From Dubosiella muris (lineage in GTDB: Bacteria; Bacillota_I; Bacilli_A; Erysipelotrichales; Erysipelotrichaceae), in contig NZ_SRYG01000011.1 in assembly GCF_004793885.1 (NCBI RefSeq), positions 21,214 through 85,213 of the forward strand: a stretch of DNA of 64,000 nt. Direction: 5' to 3'. The notes beneath the pieces are model-generated. The model saw only the letters and a list, made by a program, of their open reading frames with translations. It had not been told where the DNA came from and ran no database searches. This document shows, piece by piece, positions 7,868 through 17,579 of this stretch. The position numbers were made by a program, and so were the translations under genes. Position 1 is the stretch's first letter. Each line of letters starts with the position of its first letter.

Positions 7868-8773
7868 TCACTCCTTTGTCCTTGCGGGTAAAGCCAGCCG
7901 CACCGCGCCGGGAACGATCCCGATCCATGGATCCCGGCATTTGCGCACTTCCCCATCCATATTCGCATAAACGACGCGGCCATTCGTATCGACATGCACC
8001 AAAGACGCGGTTTTCATCGTCACGATTTTCTCAAACGCCACATGCTCGCCGCGCGCGTACGCTTTGGAAAACCGGACGATTTGATATTTTTGAATGTCGT
8101 GAATCAAACACACATCCATTTTTCCGTCGTCGACTTGTCCATCCGGACAAGGCTGGTATCCGCCACCATAAAACCTTCCGTTGCCCAGCACGACAAACGC
8201 GTAGTCCTTTTTTAGACTGTCCACGCCGTCGATTGCCAGCGACAACGACACGTTCAGCGGCTTGAGCAAGCTTTTCGCCATGCCAAACGTGTAGGGAACG
8301 ATCCCGGTTCCCGGAAATTTTTTCCGGCATTCGTTGACCGCCTTCGCCACATGGACATCGAAACCAAACGAAATCGTGTTGATCGCGTACTCGCCATGCA
8401 TACACAACACGTCGCACTCCATATGCCGGGGCCGCTCGTAACGGGTCAAATCCAAAAAATCCGTCAGCTCGTATTCCGGAAACGACTTGACGAAATCGTT
8501 TCCCGTTCCAATCGGGCAAATCGAAAGCAGCACATGCCCGGCGTGCACGATTCCGTTCACGATTTCATGCAGCAAGCCGTCCCCGCCACACGAAAACAAG
8601 TGAACCGGCTTTTTTTGCAAGGCGTAATGACGGGCGATATGGGTCGCGTGTTCCGGATAGCGGGTCCATTCCACTTTGACATCTCGCCCGATCCGCCATT
8701 GCTCGACTTGCGCCAGAAGCGCGGCCCGACGCGACGCGTCCGCCAGGCCATTGACAATCAAAACGGTTTTCAT
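7868..8773 (-). CDS. Diacylglycerol/lipid kinase family protein (DagK/YegS-like)
   Basis: 301 residues of the DAGK catalytic family. The nucleotide-binding motif SCGGDGLLHEIVNG and the downstream PIGTGNDFVKSF are intact, and the C-terminal beta-sandwich ends with VYANMDGE, a common lipid-kinase signature. It probably phosphorylates a membrane diacylglycerol or related lipid; in a lipoteichoic-acid-making bacterium this would recycle diacylglycerol, but that is inference. The start at 8773 overlaps the tcdA stop as ATGA. The next gene starts 8 nt downstream. Confidence 0.9.
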   Translation of the reverse strand: MKTVLIVNGLADASRRAALLAQVEQWRIGRDVKVEWTRYPEHATHIARHYALQKKPVHLFSCGGDGLLHEIVNGIVHAGHVLLSICPIGTGNDFVKSFPEYELTDFLDLTRYERPRHMECDVLCMHGEYAINTISFGFDVHVAKAVNECRKKFPGTGIVPYTFGMAKSLLKPLNVSLSLAIDGVDSLKKDYAFVVLGNGRFYGGGYQPCPDGQVDDGKMDVCLIHDIQKYQIVRFSKAYARGEHVAFEKIVTMKTASLVHVDTNGRVVYANMDGEVRKCRDPWIGIVPGAVRLALPARTKE

Positions 8774-9465
8774 TGACCGGATCCTTTCAGCTGCTCGACG
8801 CAATAGTGCGCAAGCGCGAGTCCGGCCGCCGCCGGAACGAACATCATGCTTGGCAGCGGCTCGCCCGCCTCGACTTTGACTGGAATCTCGCTGGAAGCCG
8901 CCACCATGATTTTTTTCCGGATCCGCTCTTTCCGCTTCCAGACGCGCAGCCGTTTCGCCATCGGATCGTAACTCGTCTTTTCTAGCTCCATCACTTGAAT
9001 TTTACACGGGTCCTTTCGGCGCGCCATCCCCATGCTGCAAATAAACGGAATGTTTCGATCCAGGGCGTAGCGAATCAAATCCTGCTTGGAAGAAATCGAG
9101 TCGATGCAGTCGACCACAAAGTCGATCGGGTATTGATCCAGTACCTCGTTCATATGACCATCATACGTTCCATGAATGGCGACGACTTGCGTTTTTGGCG
9201 CGAGCGAAGCGATTCGCTCTTTCCATACCTCTACCTTTTTCCGGCCCACGCTTTCAAACGTCGCGACAAGCTGGCGGTTGATATTGGACGCTTCGACAAT
9301 GTCCCGATCCACCAAAACAAGATGGCCGATTCCGCTGCGTGCCAACGCTTCGATGCACATGCCGCCCACACCGCCGACGCCCACGACCAAAACCCATTTC
9401 GTTTGCAGGTTTTGGATCGAGTCGCGCCCCAGCAGCAACTCGCTGCGTTCATTCGCCTTTGTCAT
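8770..9465 (-). CDS. tcdA: tRNA threonylcarbamoyladenosine dehydratase
   Basis: 231 residues of the E1-like ThiF/MoeB fold. The nucleotide loop VGVGGVGG is at about 28-35, DRDIVEASNINRQ follows, and DCIDSISSKQDL precedes the catalytic region. TcdA cyclises t6A37 of ANN-decoding tRNAs to ct6A using ATP. The ending FVPAAAGLALAHYCVEQL is typical of the family. It overlaps miaA by 17 nt and the lipid kinase by 4 nt, so it sits within a tightly packed operon with another tRNA-A37 modification gene, miaA. Confidence 0.92.
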   Translation of the reverse strand: MTKANERSELLLGRDSIQNLQTKWVLVVGVGGVGGMCIEALARSGIGHLVLVDRDIVEASNINRQLVATFESVGRKKVEVWKERIASLAPKTQVVAIHGTYDGHMNEVLDQYPIDFVVDCIDSISSKQDLIRYALDRNIPFICSMGMARRKDPCKIQVMELEKTSYDPMAKRLRVWKRKERIRKKIMVAASSEIPVKVEAGEPLPSMMFVPAAAGLALAHYCVEQLKGSGQ

Positions 9466-10369
9466 CGTACCACTCCTTCACCGTTTTCAAGATCGAATCC
9501 TGATCCGTTTTTTCAAACCAGCGCACCGGGATCTGGTGATTGAACCACGTCATTTGCCGTTTCGCGTACTGGCGGGTGTGGATCTTGATTTTTTCCTTCA
9601 CCATTTCCTCGGACCATTCCTTTAAAAAATATGGTTTGAACTCCTTGTAGCCAATGCCTTGAAAACTCGTGTATTCCCACGTCTTGGGATCCGAAAACAA
9701 ACGGCTCGCCTCCTCGACCAGTCCCTGGGCGAACATTTGCTCGACCCGCTCGTCGATTCGCTCCATGAGCCGGCTTCGCTCCAAATCCAGGCCAATCCAT
9801 AAAATGTCGTACAGCGGCTCGTGCCGCTGCGCCGCCTCGCGTTCGCTCTTCGTCGTTCCCGAACGGGCGATTTGCAGCGCCCGGATAATTCGCTTCCGGT
9901 TGTTTGGATGGATTGTCTTAGTCGAAGCGGGATCTTCTTGTTTCAAACGCTCGTACAGCGCGCTCGTTTCCATCCCCTCTAGCTCCTTTTCGTACGCCTT
10001 GTCACCAGGCTGCTCTTCAAACTCGTAATCATACAGCGCCGCTTTCAAATACAGCCCGGTCCCGCCGCACACGATAGGCAGCTTGTGGTGGCTGGCGGCC
10101 GACTCGATCGCCGCCCGGCATTTTTCCTGAAACGCCATCACATGAAACGGCTGATCATACGATTGGATATCCAGCAAATAATGCCGGATGCCTTGTTTTT
10201 CCTCGTCTTTGATTTTCGCGGTCCCGATATCCATTCCCCGATACACCTGCATGCTGTCGCCGGAAATGACTTCCCCGTCAAACAGCCGGGCACACGTGAT
10301 GGACAAACTCGTTTTGCCGACACCCGTTGGACCGACGATTGCCAGCACTTTTTGTTTAGCCACGTTCAA
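9449..10369 (-). CDS. miaA: tRNA dimethylallyltransferase
   Basis: 306 residues. MiaA prenylates A37 of UNN-reading tRNAs with dimethylallyl diphosphate. The P-loop GPTGVGKTS (13-21), SGDSMQVYRGMDIGTAK and the AKRQMTW motif near residue 270 that precedes the C-terminal domain are all conserved. It overlaps mutL by 14 nt; mutS-mutL-miaA is a common Bacillota arrangement. Hfq, often next in line in other bacteria, is not found here; tcdA follows instead. Confidence 0.96.
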   Translation of the reverse strand: MNVAKQKVLAIVGPTGVGKTSLSITCARLFDGEVISGDSMQVYRGMDIGTAKIKDEEKQGIRHYLLDIQSYDQPFHVMAFQEKCRAAIESAASHHKLPIVCGGTGLYLKAALYDYEFEEQPGDKAYEKELEGMETSALYERLKQEDPASTKTIHPNNRKRIIRALQIARSGTTKSEREAAQRHEPLYDILWIGLDLERSRLMERIDERVEQMFAQGLVEEASRLFSDPKTWEYTSFQGIGYKEFKPYFLKEWSEEMVKEKIKIHTRQYAKRQMTWFNHQIPVRWFEKTDQDSILKTVKEWYDDKGE

Positions 10370-12251
10370 ATTCCTTTCTAAGGTCGCCGTCGCTTAAAGT
10401 GATGACGGTCGGCCTGCCATGCGGACAATGATACGGCTGTTCGCATTTTTGCAAGTCGGCGATGACTTGCCGCATCTCGTCCATCGAAAGATTCCGGTTG
10501 AATCGAATCGAGGAGTGACACGCCATCGTCGCGATCATATGCTTTTGGATTTTCGCCAGGTCGACGTGCAAATCCCGCATAAAGAACGCGATCAAGTCGT
10601 CCAAAAACGCCTGCTCGTCCACCTGTTTGAGCCAAACCGGCACTTCCCGGACGAGAAGCCGGTCCTGCCCGAACGGTTCGAACCGCAGTCCGAAGTACGC
10701 GATCTTTTCATTGATCGTTTCCACATGGGCCATCACCGACGCGCTCACATGCACCTGCATCGGCAGCATAAGGGTTTGCGTTTTCGTCGTTGGCGTCAAA
10801 AACCGCGCGCGCAGCTGCTCATAGTGGTAACGCTCCTGCGCCGCGTGCTGGTCGATAATGACGAGCCCTTCTTCGTTTTCACACAAAATATACGACGACT
10901 TCAACTGGCCGATAATGCGAAGATGGCCAAAGAAATCGTGACCGAGCGCGTGGTTCTCGACGTGTTTTTCCTTCGTCGAGGCAATCGACGCCATCACGGT
11001 TTCCGTGGATTCCGACACGACCGGCGGCTCTTGTGCGGGCGCAGCCGGAGGAACCGGCTCCTCCTCCACCATGCTCATAAAGTTTTTCTTATGATATTCA
11101 TACGATTGAGCCGATGGCGCCGGCGTGTCGTTGAAAACAGGTTCCCTCTTGACTTTTTCCAGTCGGGGCGATTCCGGATCCAGGGCGAGCGCCGGCTGTT
11201 CCACCACGGGCTCGTCCTGCGACGTGCGCGACACGACGACCCGTTTCGGATCGACTTCCACCGTTTTCAGTTTTTCTTCAAACAAGCCGGCAATCGTTTG
11301 TCGAATTAATTCGACGAGATCGTTTTGTTTCGTGAGCCGGATTTCCCATTTGTTGGGATGCACGTTGACGTCGACGAGCTGCGGATCGACTTCGATGTCG
11401 ATCAAAAAAATCGGGTAACGGTTGGGCGGCATGAATTCATGGTACGCGTCGATGATCGCGTTTTGCAGCGGAAGACTGCGAACGAGCCGGTGGTTGACGC
11501 TAATAAACATGAAATATTTCGTCGCGCGGTTGATTTTGGGCTGGATCGCGTACCCGTGGATATGAAAATCCAAAGTCCGGGAATCGAAGGCTTCGGCGGC
11601 GGACGCCACCTCTTTCCCGTACATTTGGTAAATGATTTCCAAAATGTTGCCTTTTCCGCTCGTTTGAAAAACAAGCCGTCCATTGTGGGAAAGCGAAAAA
11701 CGAATGTGAGGGTACGACAGCGCGAGCTTGTTGACGAGTTCCGCGATAACCGAAAACTCGTAATTCGACTTTCGCAAGTATTTGAATCGGGCCGGCGTCT
11801 TGTAAAAAAGACCCGTCACCTCGATTCGCGTACCCGCCGGACAGCTTGTCGCCTCTTCTTTGATTTTCTCGCCATAATCGTAGACGACTTCCGTCGCCTC
11901 CTGGCCGTTGTTCGTTTTCAATTCCACATGCGCGACCGCCGCGATGGAAGGAAGCGCCTCCCCGCGAAAGCCCATCGTCTGGATGTTGAACAAGTCGTCT
12001 TCGTCCAAAATCTTGCTCGTGGCGTGCCGCACAAATGCCAGCGCCGTGTCTTCGGCCGCCATGCCCAGCCCGTCGTCCGTGATGACGAGCTTGTCGATGC
12101 CGCCTTCCCACGCCTCGATCGAAATCGAAGTCGCCTGAGCGTCGATGCTGTTTTCAACGCATTCTTTGACAATGTTGGCGGGCCGCTCCACGACTTCGCC
12201 CGCCGCAATCATGTTGGATAAATGTTCACTCAATACGTGTATTTTCGCCAT
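10356..12251 (-). CDS. mutL: DNA mismatch repair protein MutL with endonuclease motif
   Basis: 631 residues. The N-terminal GHKL ATPase shows ENSIDAQA, DDGLGM and GFRGEALPSI. The C-terminal dimerisation domain contains the nuclease metal motif DQHAAQERYHYE plus ACHSSIRF and CPHGRP, so this MutL should nick DNA itself, as expected in a bacterium without MutH. The variable linker (about 335-430) is rich in Pro, Glu and Val. It starts 3 nt after the mutS stop. The two proteins act together in post-replicative mismatch repair. Confidence 0.96.
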   Translation of the reverse strand: MAKIHVLSEHLSNMIAAGEVVERPANIVKECVENSIDAQATSISIEAWEGGIDKLVITDDGLGMAAEDTALAFVRHATSKILDEDDLFNIQTMGFRGEALPSIAAVAHVELKTNNGQEATEVVYDYGEKIKEEATSCPAGTRIEVTGLFYKTPARFKYLRKSNYEFSVIAELVNKLALSYPHIRFSLSHNGRLVFQTSGKGNILEIIYQMYGKEVASAAEAFDSRTLDFHIHGYAIQPKINRATKYFMFISVNHRLVRSLPLQNAIIDAYHEFMPPNRYPIFLIDIEVDPQLVDVNVHPNKWEIRLTKQNDLVELIRQTIAGLFEEKLKTVEVDPKRVVVSRTSQDEPVVEQPALALDPESPRLEKVKREPVFNDTPAPSAQSYEYHKKNFMSMVEEEPVPPAAPAQEPPVVSESTETVMASIASTKEKHVENHALGHDFFGHLRIIGQLKSSYILCENEEGLVIIDQHAAQERYHYEQLRARFLTPTTKTQTLMLPMQVHVSASVMAHVETINEKIAYFGLRFEPFGQDRLLVREVPVWLKQVDEQAFLDDLIAFFMRDLHVDLAKIQKHMIATMACHSSIRFNRNLSMDEMRQVIADLQKCEQPYHCPHGRPTVITLSDGDLRKEFERG

Positions 12252-12254
12252 GGT

Positions 12255-14789
12255 TTATTCCTCGATTTCCTCTTGCAGCTTTTTCAGCTCGTACAAGCAA
12301 GCCAGCGCCTCCCGGGGAGTCAGCTCGTCGACGTCGATCGTTTGCAATTTTTGGATCAGCTTCGATTTTTCCGGCTTGACTTCGTCCATGATAAACAAAT
12401 TAGGCTGGTATCCGCTTGTGTTGTCTTGCGACTCGAATCCTTTCAGCAAGCTGGAAGCGCGCTCCAGCACGACTTTGGGCAGTTTAGCGAGCCGGGCCAC
12501 GTTGATGCCATACGACTTGTCCGCCTTGCCTTTGACGATGCGGTAGCGAAACTCGATTTCGCCTTTCTTTTCCTGCACGTCGACGTGGACGTTTTTCATC
12601 GTGGCGTGCTCTTCTTCCAAATTCGTCAGTTCGTGGTAATGAGTGGAAAACAGTGTCTTGGCTTGGAGGGCCGCGTCAATGTATTCAAGCATCGCCTGGG
12701 CGATCGCCATACCGTCGTATGTCGCCGTTCCGCGGCCAATTTCGTCAAAAATAATGAGCGAGTCGGCCGTGGCGTACTGGAGGGCCGCGTTGGCTTCCAT
12801 CATTTCCATCATAAAAGTCGATTTGCCCGTCAGCAAATCGTCGCTCGCCCCGATCCGGGTAAAGATCCGGTCGAACAACGGCAGGTTCGCGCTGCGCGCC
12901 GGGATGAAACTTCCCATTTGCGCCATAATAACGAGCAGCGCGTTTTGACGCATATACGTCGACTTTCCGCCCATGTTCGGTCCGGTAATGAGTTCGATGT
13001 GCTCCTGCTCGTCCATGATCCAGTCGTTAGAAATGTACGCGCTCATGCGCGCATCCAAAATCGGATGCTTGCCTTCGAGCACTTCCACGCGGTGGCTGGC
13101 GTTGAATCGGGGCCGCACATAGCCTTCCTTGCCCGCCAGTTCGGCCAGCGCCACGAGCACGTCGACAGTCGCCAAAGCGTGGGCGCACGTATGCAAATCG
13201 AAAAGATTCGCCTTGATGGTCGCCAGCAGCTGCTGGAACAGCTCCATTTCCAGCTTCACTTTCCGTTCCTGGGCGTGGAGGATCTTTTCCTCCTCCTCTT
13301 TCAATTCCTGGGTTATAAAACGGGTGGCGTTGGCCAGTGTCTGCTTGGCCACATAGCCGAATTCCGGCTTGATTCGTTCAAGATTTCCGTTCCGCACTTC
13401 GATATAGTATCCAAACACGCGGTTGTAGCCGATTTTCAACGACCGCACTTCGGTCCGTTCCCGTTCTTTTTGTTCCAGAGCGATGATGTAGTTTTGCCCC
13501 TCATCCGCGATTTTTTTCACTTCGTCCAGCTCTTCGGAGTAGCCGGCCCGAAACACGCCGCCCTCTTTTAGCGTCAAAGGCGGCTCGTCCACGATCGCGC
13601 CCTGAATCGTTTCATACAAGCTCTGGCATGTGGGAACCGATTGAAACTGCGGATACGCTTCCAGCCGGCCGGCCATCTCGAGAATCGGCGCGGCGTGCTC
13701 GAGCGAGGCGACAAGCTGGATGATGTCGCGCGGGCTGGCGTTGCCGTACGCGATCCGGGAAGCCAGGCGTTCCATGTCGTAAATAAACCCCAAATGATCT
13801 TTCAGCTGTTCCCGCAGCATGAAGTCGTCCATCAGCTGCTCGATCGCGTCCTGGCGCTGTTCGATCGGGCCTTGTTCGATGAGCGGAGCGACGATCCACT
13901 GTTTGAGAAGCCTTGCGCCCATGGCGCTTTGCGTCCGATCCATGAACTCCCAAAGGGAGATGGCTTTGGCGGCGTTGGAACGGCTTTCGGTCAGCTCGAG
14001 ATGCTGTTTCGTGTCGTAATCCATTTGAAGGATATGGTCCTGGTCCATTTTCTCGATTTGGAAAAAATGGTCGATGTGCTGCTTCTGGGTCTTTTTCAAA
14101 TACCCCATCAGCAAGCCCAGCGTTTCGCGCATCGACTCGTCGTTTTCGGTCAGCAGCTTTTCATCGTCGGGCTCCAGCGGGCTTTTTTTATGGGTCGAAA
14201 TCAAAAAGCGGTCCAGTTCCTCAAACGCCGCTTTCCATCGTTTATCCATTGTGGAATCCACGACGATTTCGCTCACATTCATTTCCAGCAGCGCTTTTTG
14301 CAGCCGGACGAGCGAGCGCTCCAGCTTTTGGCTTCGAAGCTCGCCTGTACTCAGCTCGCAATACAAAACGCACACTTCATAGCCATTCATATGAATGGCG
14401 GCTAAATAGTTGCTTGCTTTGGATTCAGACGTTTCCTCCATGTACGTGCCGGGCGTCACGATTTTGATAATGTCCCGATCCACGAGCCCTTTGGATTGGG
14501 ATGGATCGGACAGCTGCTCGCAAATCGCCACCTTGTAGCCTTTTTTGATGAGACGCTGAATGTAAGCCTGCGCGGCGTGGAACGGGATGCCGCACATCGG
14601 CACTTTTTCTTCGACGCCCGCCGAGCGGCCGGTCAGGACAAGGTCGAGTTCCCTGGAGGCCGTTTTGGCGTCTTCGAAAAACATTTCGTAAAAATCGCCG
14701 AGCCTGTAAAAGAGGATCGAGTCCTGGTTTTCTTCTTTCAGCTTTAAATAATGCTGCATCATCGGAGTGTATTGCTGTTTTTTTGGCAC
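12255..14789 (-). CDS. mutS: DNA mismatch recognition ATPase MutS
   Basis: 844 residues, full length. The mismatch-wedging F33-Y34-E35 motif is in the N-terminal domain, and the C-terminal ATPase has Walker A (TGPNMGGKST, about 597), the DEIGRGTATYDG Walker B/D-loop region and STHYHEL. The start codon is GTG at 14789, followed by codons for Pro-Lys-Lys-Gln, with AAAGGA about ten bases upstream. mutS is the first gene of the mutS-mutL-miaA-tcdA-lipid kinase-CNNM-GNAT run, which is separated by gaps of at most 8 nt and could be one transcript. Confidence 0.97.
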   Translation of the reverse strand: MPKKQQYTPMMQHYLKLKEENQDSILFYRLGDFYEMFFEDAKTASRELDLVLTGRSAGVEEKVPMCGIPFHAAQAYIQRLIKKGYKVAICEQLSDPSQSKGLVDRDIIKIVTPGTYMEETSESKASNYLAAIHMNGYEVCVLYCELSTGELRSQKLERSLVRLQKALLEMNVSEIVVDSTMDKRWKAAFEELDRFLISTHKKSPLEPDDEKLLTENDESMRETLGLLMGYLKKTQKQHIDHFFQIEKMDQDHILQMDYDTKQHLELTESRSNAAKAISLWEFMDRTQSAMGARLLKQWIVAPLIEQGPIEQRQDAIEQLMDDFMLREQLKDHLGFIYDMERLASRIAYGNASPRDIIQLVASLEHAAPILEMAGRLEAYPQFQSVPTCQSLYETIQGAIVDEPPLTLKEGGVFRAGYSEELDEVKKIADEGQNYIIALEQKERERTEVRSLKIGYNRVFGYYIEVRNGNLERIKPEFGYVAKQTLANATRFITQELKEEEEKILHAQERKVKLEMELFQQLLATIKANLFDLHTCAHALATVDVLVALAELAGKEGYVRPRFNASHRVEVLEGKHPILDARMSAYISNDWIMDEQEHIELITGPNMGGKSTYMRQNALLVIMAQMGSFIPARSANLPLFDRIFTRIGASDDLLTGKSTFMMEMMEANAALQYATADSLIIFDEIGRGTATYDGMAIAQAMLEYIDAALQAKTLFSTHYHELTNLEEEHATMKNVHVDVQEKKGEIEFRYRIVKGKADKSYGINVARLAKLPKVVLERASSLLKGFESQDNTSGYQPNLFIMDEVKPEKSKLIQKLQTIDVDELTPREALACLYELKKLQEEIEE

Positions 14790-14859
14790 GTTTCTTCGTC
14801 CTTTCTATCCATCTTCAAGAAATCCTTGTTTTTCATTATACCAAATCTTTTCGCCTTAG

Positions 14860-14868
14860 TGATATACT
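14860..14868 (+). promoter_or_regulatory. Extended -10 promoter of the SEDS glycosyltransferase gene
   Basis: TGATATACT (14860-14868) matches an extended -10. The ATG that directly follows it (14869) would be upstream of the transcription start, which is why the GTG at 14890 with the GGGGG-type ribosome-binding site is taken as the gene start. Confidence 0.65.
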
Positions 14869-14889
14869 ATGAAAACAAGGGGGTCATTT

Positions 14890-16140
14890 GTGAAACATAA
14901 AATCAAAATCGGAAAACACACTTTGCGAATCGACATCGGCTTTATTCTCATTTTGCTTTGGATGTGCGCGCTCAGCTGTCTTGCTTTATATACATCGTTT
15001 AATTTGATCAGTATCGGATCGGGTACCCGCTATCTTGTGATGCAGGTCATCTGGTACATCGTCGGCTTCACGACGATGGGGATCATCGGCTATTTTCACA
15101 ACCGGGTCTTGTACCGCTACATGCGGCCGGCCTACAACTTTTTGATGGGATGTCTGGTGTACTTGTTTTTGTCGATGGTCTGTTCCCGGCTGCTTCACTT
15201 CAACCTCCCGCTCGCTCCGACGCTCAACGGCGCGGTTTCCTGGTTTCAGATCCCGTTCATATCGAGTTTTCAGCCTTCGGAGTTTTTGAAGATCGTCCTG
15301 ATTGTCATGACGGCGCAAACGATTACGAGCTTTCAGAAAAAGCATAAAAACCCGACCATGCATGACGATTTGCACATGCTGTGGGAAATCGGAAAAGTCG
15401 TGCTGCCGCCGCTGGTGCTCATTTTTCTTCAACCGGACACGGGCGTTTGCATCATTATCTTCGTCACGATTCTCGTCATGCTTATGTGCTCGGGGATCCG
15501 GAAGCAGTATATTTGGATTTTGCTCAGTTTGGCGGTTCTCGCCATTGGCGGCTTTTTCTACTTGTATTTTTTCCAGGAGGATTTCCTGCACTCGTTTGTT
15601 TCCAGCTACCGCTTGCAGCGCATCGACGCCTGGCTGGATCCCGAAAGCAACATTCGGGGCAGCTCCAACCAGTTGTACACCGCCCTGCTTTCTTTAGGCA
15701 GCTCGGGGCTGACCGGCTATGGCTTGCAGCCTAACATCATCGCGATTCCCGAGGCCCATACGGACTTTATTTTCGCGGCGTTTGGTCAAAGCTTTGGTTT
15801 GATTGGCACGACGGTGATCGTGCTTTCGTGTTTTGGACTCGACTTGTATTTGTGCAAGATCGCCTACAATATGCGCAACCGGACCGACCGCTTGATCGTC
15901 ATCGGCGTTATCGGCATGCTGTTTTACCAGCAAATCCAAAACCTGGGCATGATCGTCGGCTTGCTGCCGATCACGGGTATCACCTTGCCGCTTATCTCGT
16001 ATGGCGGCAGTAGTATCCTTTCCTATTTTATCGCCTTTGGATTCATTTCGAATTCCAGTCCGCAGGCGCGGAAAAAAGGCATTCGAATTGGAAAGTTGAA
16101 GAAAAGAACCTCGGCTAATAAAGGTTCTTCAAACGTTTAA
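14890..16140 (+). CDS. SEDS-family peptidoglycan glycosyltransferase (FtsW/RodA/SpoVE)
   Basis: About 416 residues with around ten membrane segments. SEDS proteins polymerise lipid II into glycan strands together with a class B PBP. Conserved features are the catalytic-type Asp in FLQPDTG, FQPSEFLK, PEAHTDFIFA and the C-terminal PITGITLPLISYGGSS. The sequence does not firmly separate FtsW (division) from RodA (elongation). The start is GTG 14890 with AAGGGGG upstream; ATG 14869 overlaps the -10 region and is unlikely. The last 26 nt overlap the end of convergent nadK. Confidence 0.9.
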   Translation: MKHKIKIGKHTLRIDIGFILILLWMCALSCLALYTSFNLISIGSGTRYLVMQVIWYIVGFTTMGIIGYFHNRVLYRYMRPAYNFLMGCLVYLFLSMVCSRLLHFNLPLAPTLNGAVSWFQIPFISSFQPSEFLKIVLIVMTAQTITSFQKKHKNPTMHDDLHMLWEIGKVVLPPLVLIFLQPDTGVCIIIFVTILVMLMCSGIRKQYIWILLSLAVLAIGGFFYLYFFQEDFLHSFVSSYRLQRIDAWLDPESNIRGSSNQLYTALLSLGSSGLTGYGLQPNIIAIPEAHTDFIFAAFGQSFGLIGTTVIVLSCFGLDLYLCKIAYNMRNRTDRLIVIGVIGMLFYQQIQNLGMIVGLLPITGITLPLISYGGSSILSYFIAFGFISNSSPQARKKGIRIGKLKKRTSANKGSSNV

Positions 16141-16969
16141 GATAGGAATACGTGCGATATCGGGCGAATCGCACTTTTTTTTCGGATGTCCAGATTTCCA
16201 CTCGTTCGTTGCCGGCCAGCGATCGCTCGAGATGGTCGTAGCATACATGCGCCTCTCCAAGCTCTTTCGATAAAATCGTAATGACCCGGTTAGTGTTCAT
16301 AATGTACGGATTGCGCAAAGAGTGGTGGTTTTTATGGGAAATAGGCATGATTTCACATAACTGCATCACTTCCAGTCCGCTGTCGATCACGGCTCCGTTA
16401 AGGGCGCGGTTCACAGCGGTCGAACCGGCTTGCGAAGAAACGCAAATGCCGGAACCGGTCGCGCGTTCGAAAAACTCATGATCCAAATAAATATCGAGAA
16501 TCAACGTTTTGGAAAACGATTCGATGCGCATTTCGTTCAAAGAGTAAATCGTTTCCCCGTTTTCCAGTTTCATTGCCAGAAGCGGAGACTGCTCGATGTC
16601 CGGCTCGCCTTTTTCAATGTCCTCTAAAAACATTTCAACTTCCTGCTGGGTGTAATCGGTAAAAAAACCAAGCGTTCCCGTATGGATACCGATAAAGGCG
16701 ATGCGATCCAGCTGCTCCAAATACTGGTGGATGGCCCGCAACAGCGTTCCGTCGCCGCCAATGCATAAAATGATTTCCGGTTGGTCCGGATCGTAAATCC
16801 ACCCTCGTTTTTCACATTGCGACCGGATGTAGGCCGCGATTTGAACCGAATTGGGATCGGAACGATCGACGATATTGAATTTCATCGGATTGCGAAGTGG
16901 ATACGTGCAGGAAACTTCGCTCCCCCCTTCCTCGTGCGTATCCTTTGATTCCTTGGTGATTTGGCTCAT
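16115..16969 (-). CDS. nadK: NAD kinase
   Basis: NAD kinase makes NADP from NAD and ATP. GGDGTLLRA (71-79), the Asn-Glu of SLNEMRIES and the GSTAVNRAL loop identify the family. Homologues usually begin near MKFNIVDR, which is residue 29 here (position 16885), but no ribosome-binding site is visible there, while an extended -10 (TGATACAAT on the minus strand near 17000) and a weak AGGA lie upstream of the Met at 16969. I therefore keep the longer start, giving 284 residues, with some doubt. It is convergent with and overlaps the SEDS gene. Confidence 0.9.
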   Translation of the reverse strand: MSQITKESKDTHEEGGSEVSCTYPLRNPMKFNIVDRSDPNSVQIAAYIRSQCEKRGWIYDPDQPEIILCIGGDGTLLRAIHQYLEQLDRIAFIGIHTGTLGFFTDYTQQEVEMFLEDIEKGEPDIEQSPLLAMKLENGETIYSLNEMRIESFSKTLILDIYLDHEFFERATGSGICVSSQAGSTAVNRALNGAVIDSGLEVMQLCEIMPISHKNHHSLRNPYIMNTNRVITILSKELGEAHVCYDHLERSLAGNERVEIWTSEKKVRFARYRTYSYLKRLKNLY

Positions 16970-17024
16970 CGTGCTTTTGTTTGTTTCCTGTTCATTGTAT
17001 CATGAAAACAGAAGGTGATAGACA

Positions 17025-17573
17025 ATGTACGAAAATAAAGAACGTGAGTTGAAACTTCTGCTTTCCAGGCAAAAGTACGATGAGATTTTATCTTCCTGTG
17101 ATTTTCCGGTTTGCCGCACGCAAACCAATGTGTATTTCGACACGCCCGATTCGCAAGTGCGCGACGCGGGTTGCGCGCTGCGGATCCGAACTACGAAAGA
17201 CACACGGATTTTCACATTGAAAAAACGGATCGACCCGATCACGCTCATCGAGCTGGAACGTCCGGTCGACGCCGACACGATTGCGACCATCCGCGATCCG
17301 CAAGTACTTTCGTGGCTGACGGAGTATCATATTCCTGTTCATAAACTTCAGCCAGTCGCTTCGTTTACGACAACAAGGCGTCTTTTAAAACTCGACCACG
17401 CCGAGCTTTGTCTGGATCAGACGACATTCGCGCACCATACGGATTATGAAATCGAATATGAATATTTTGAAGACCACGACGGAGTGCGGGCGTTTAACGA
17501 GTTTCTCGCCCCGTTTGGATTGCGGTATGAAAAAAATTGCTCCAGCAAAATTGCCAGAGCAATGAAAGATTGA
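17025..17573 (+). CDS. CYTH-domain protein (triphosphate tunnel enzyme, YjbK-like)
   Basis: A 182-residue CYTH domain. The hallmark ExExK-like opening is NKERELKLLL, followed by TNVYFDT, CALRIRTT, FTLKKR and ELERP, the charged beta-strands that line the triphosphate tunnel. Members hydrolyse inorganic triphosphate or related compounds or make cAMP; the Bacillus YjbK group lacks an assigned role. It is transcribed away from nadK across a 55-nt gap and has AGAAGG eight bases before the ATG. In Bacillus the yjbK-like gene also sits near a NAD kinase (ppnKA), so the pairing is conserved. Confidence 0.9.
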   Translation: MYENKERELKLLLSRQKYDEILSSCDFPVCRTQTNVYFDTPDSQVRDAGCALRIRTTKDTRIFTLKKRIDPITLIELERPVDADTIATIRDPQVLSWLTEYHIPVHKLQPVASFTTTRRLLKLDHAELCLDQTTFAHHTDYEIEYEYFEDHDGVRAFNEFLAPFGLRYEKNCSSKIARAMKD

Positions 17574-17579
17574 GCCAAA

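Noticed and set aside
12222-13571. A 449-codon open frame on the plus strand
   Set aside because: It lies wholly antisense to mutS/mutL, has a His/Arg/Phe-rich composition typical of a shadow frame, and no ribosome-binding site or family motif.
14869-14871. ATG 14869 as start of the SEDS gene
   Set aside because: It directly abuts the -10 element, so it would be upstream of the RNA 5' end; GTG 14890 has a proper ribosome-binding site.
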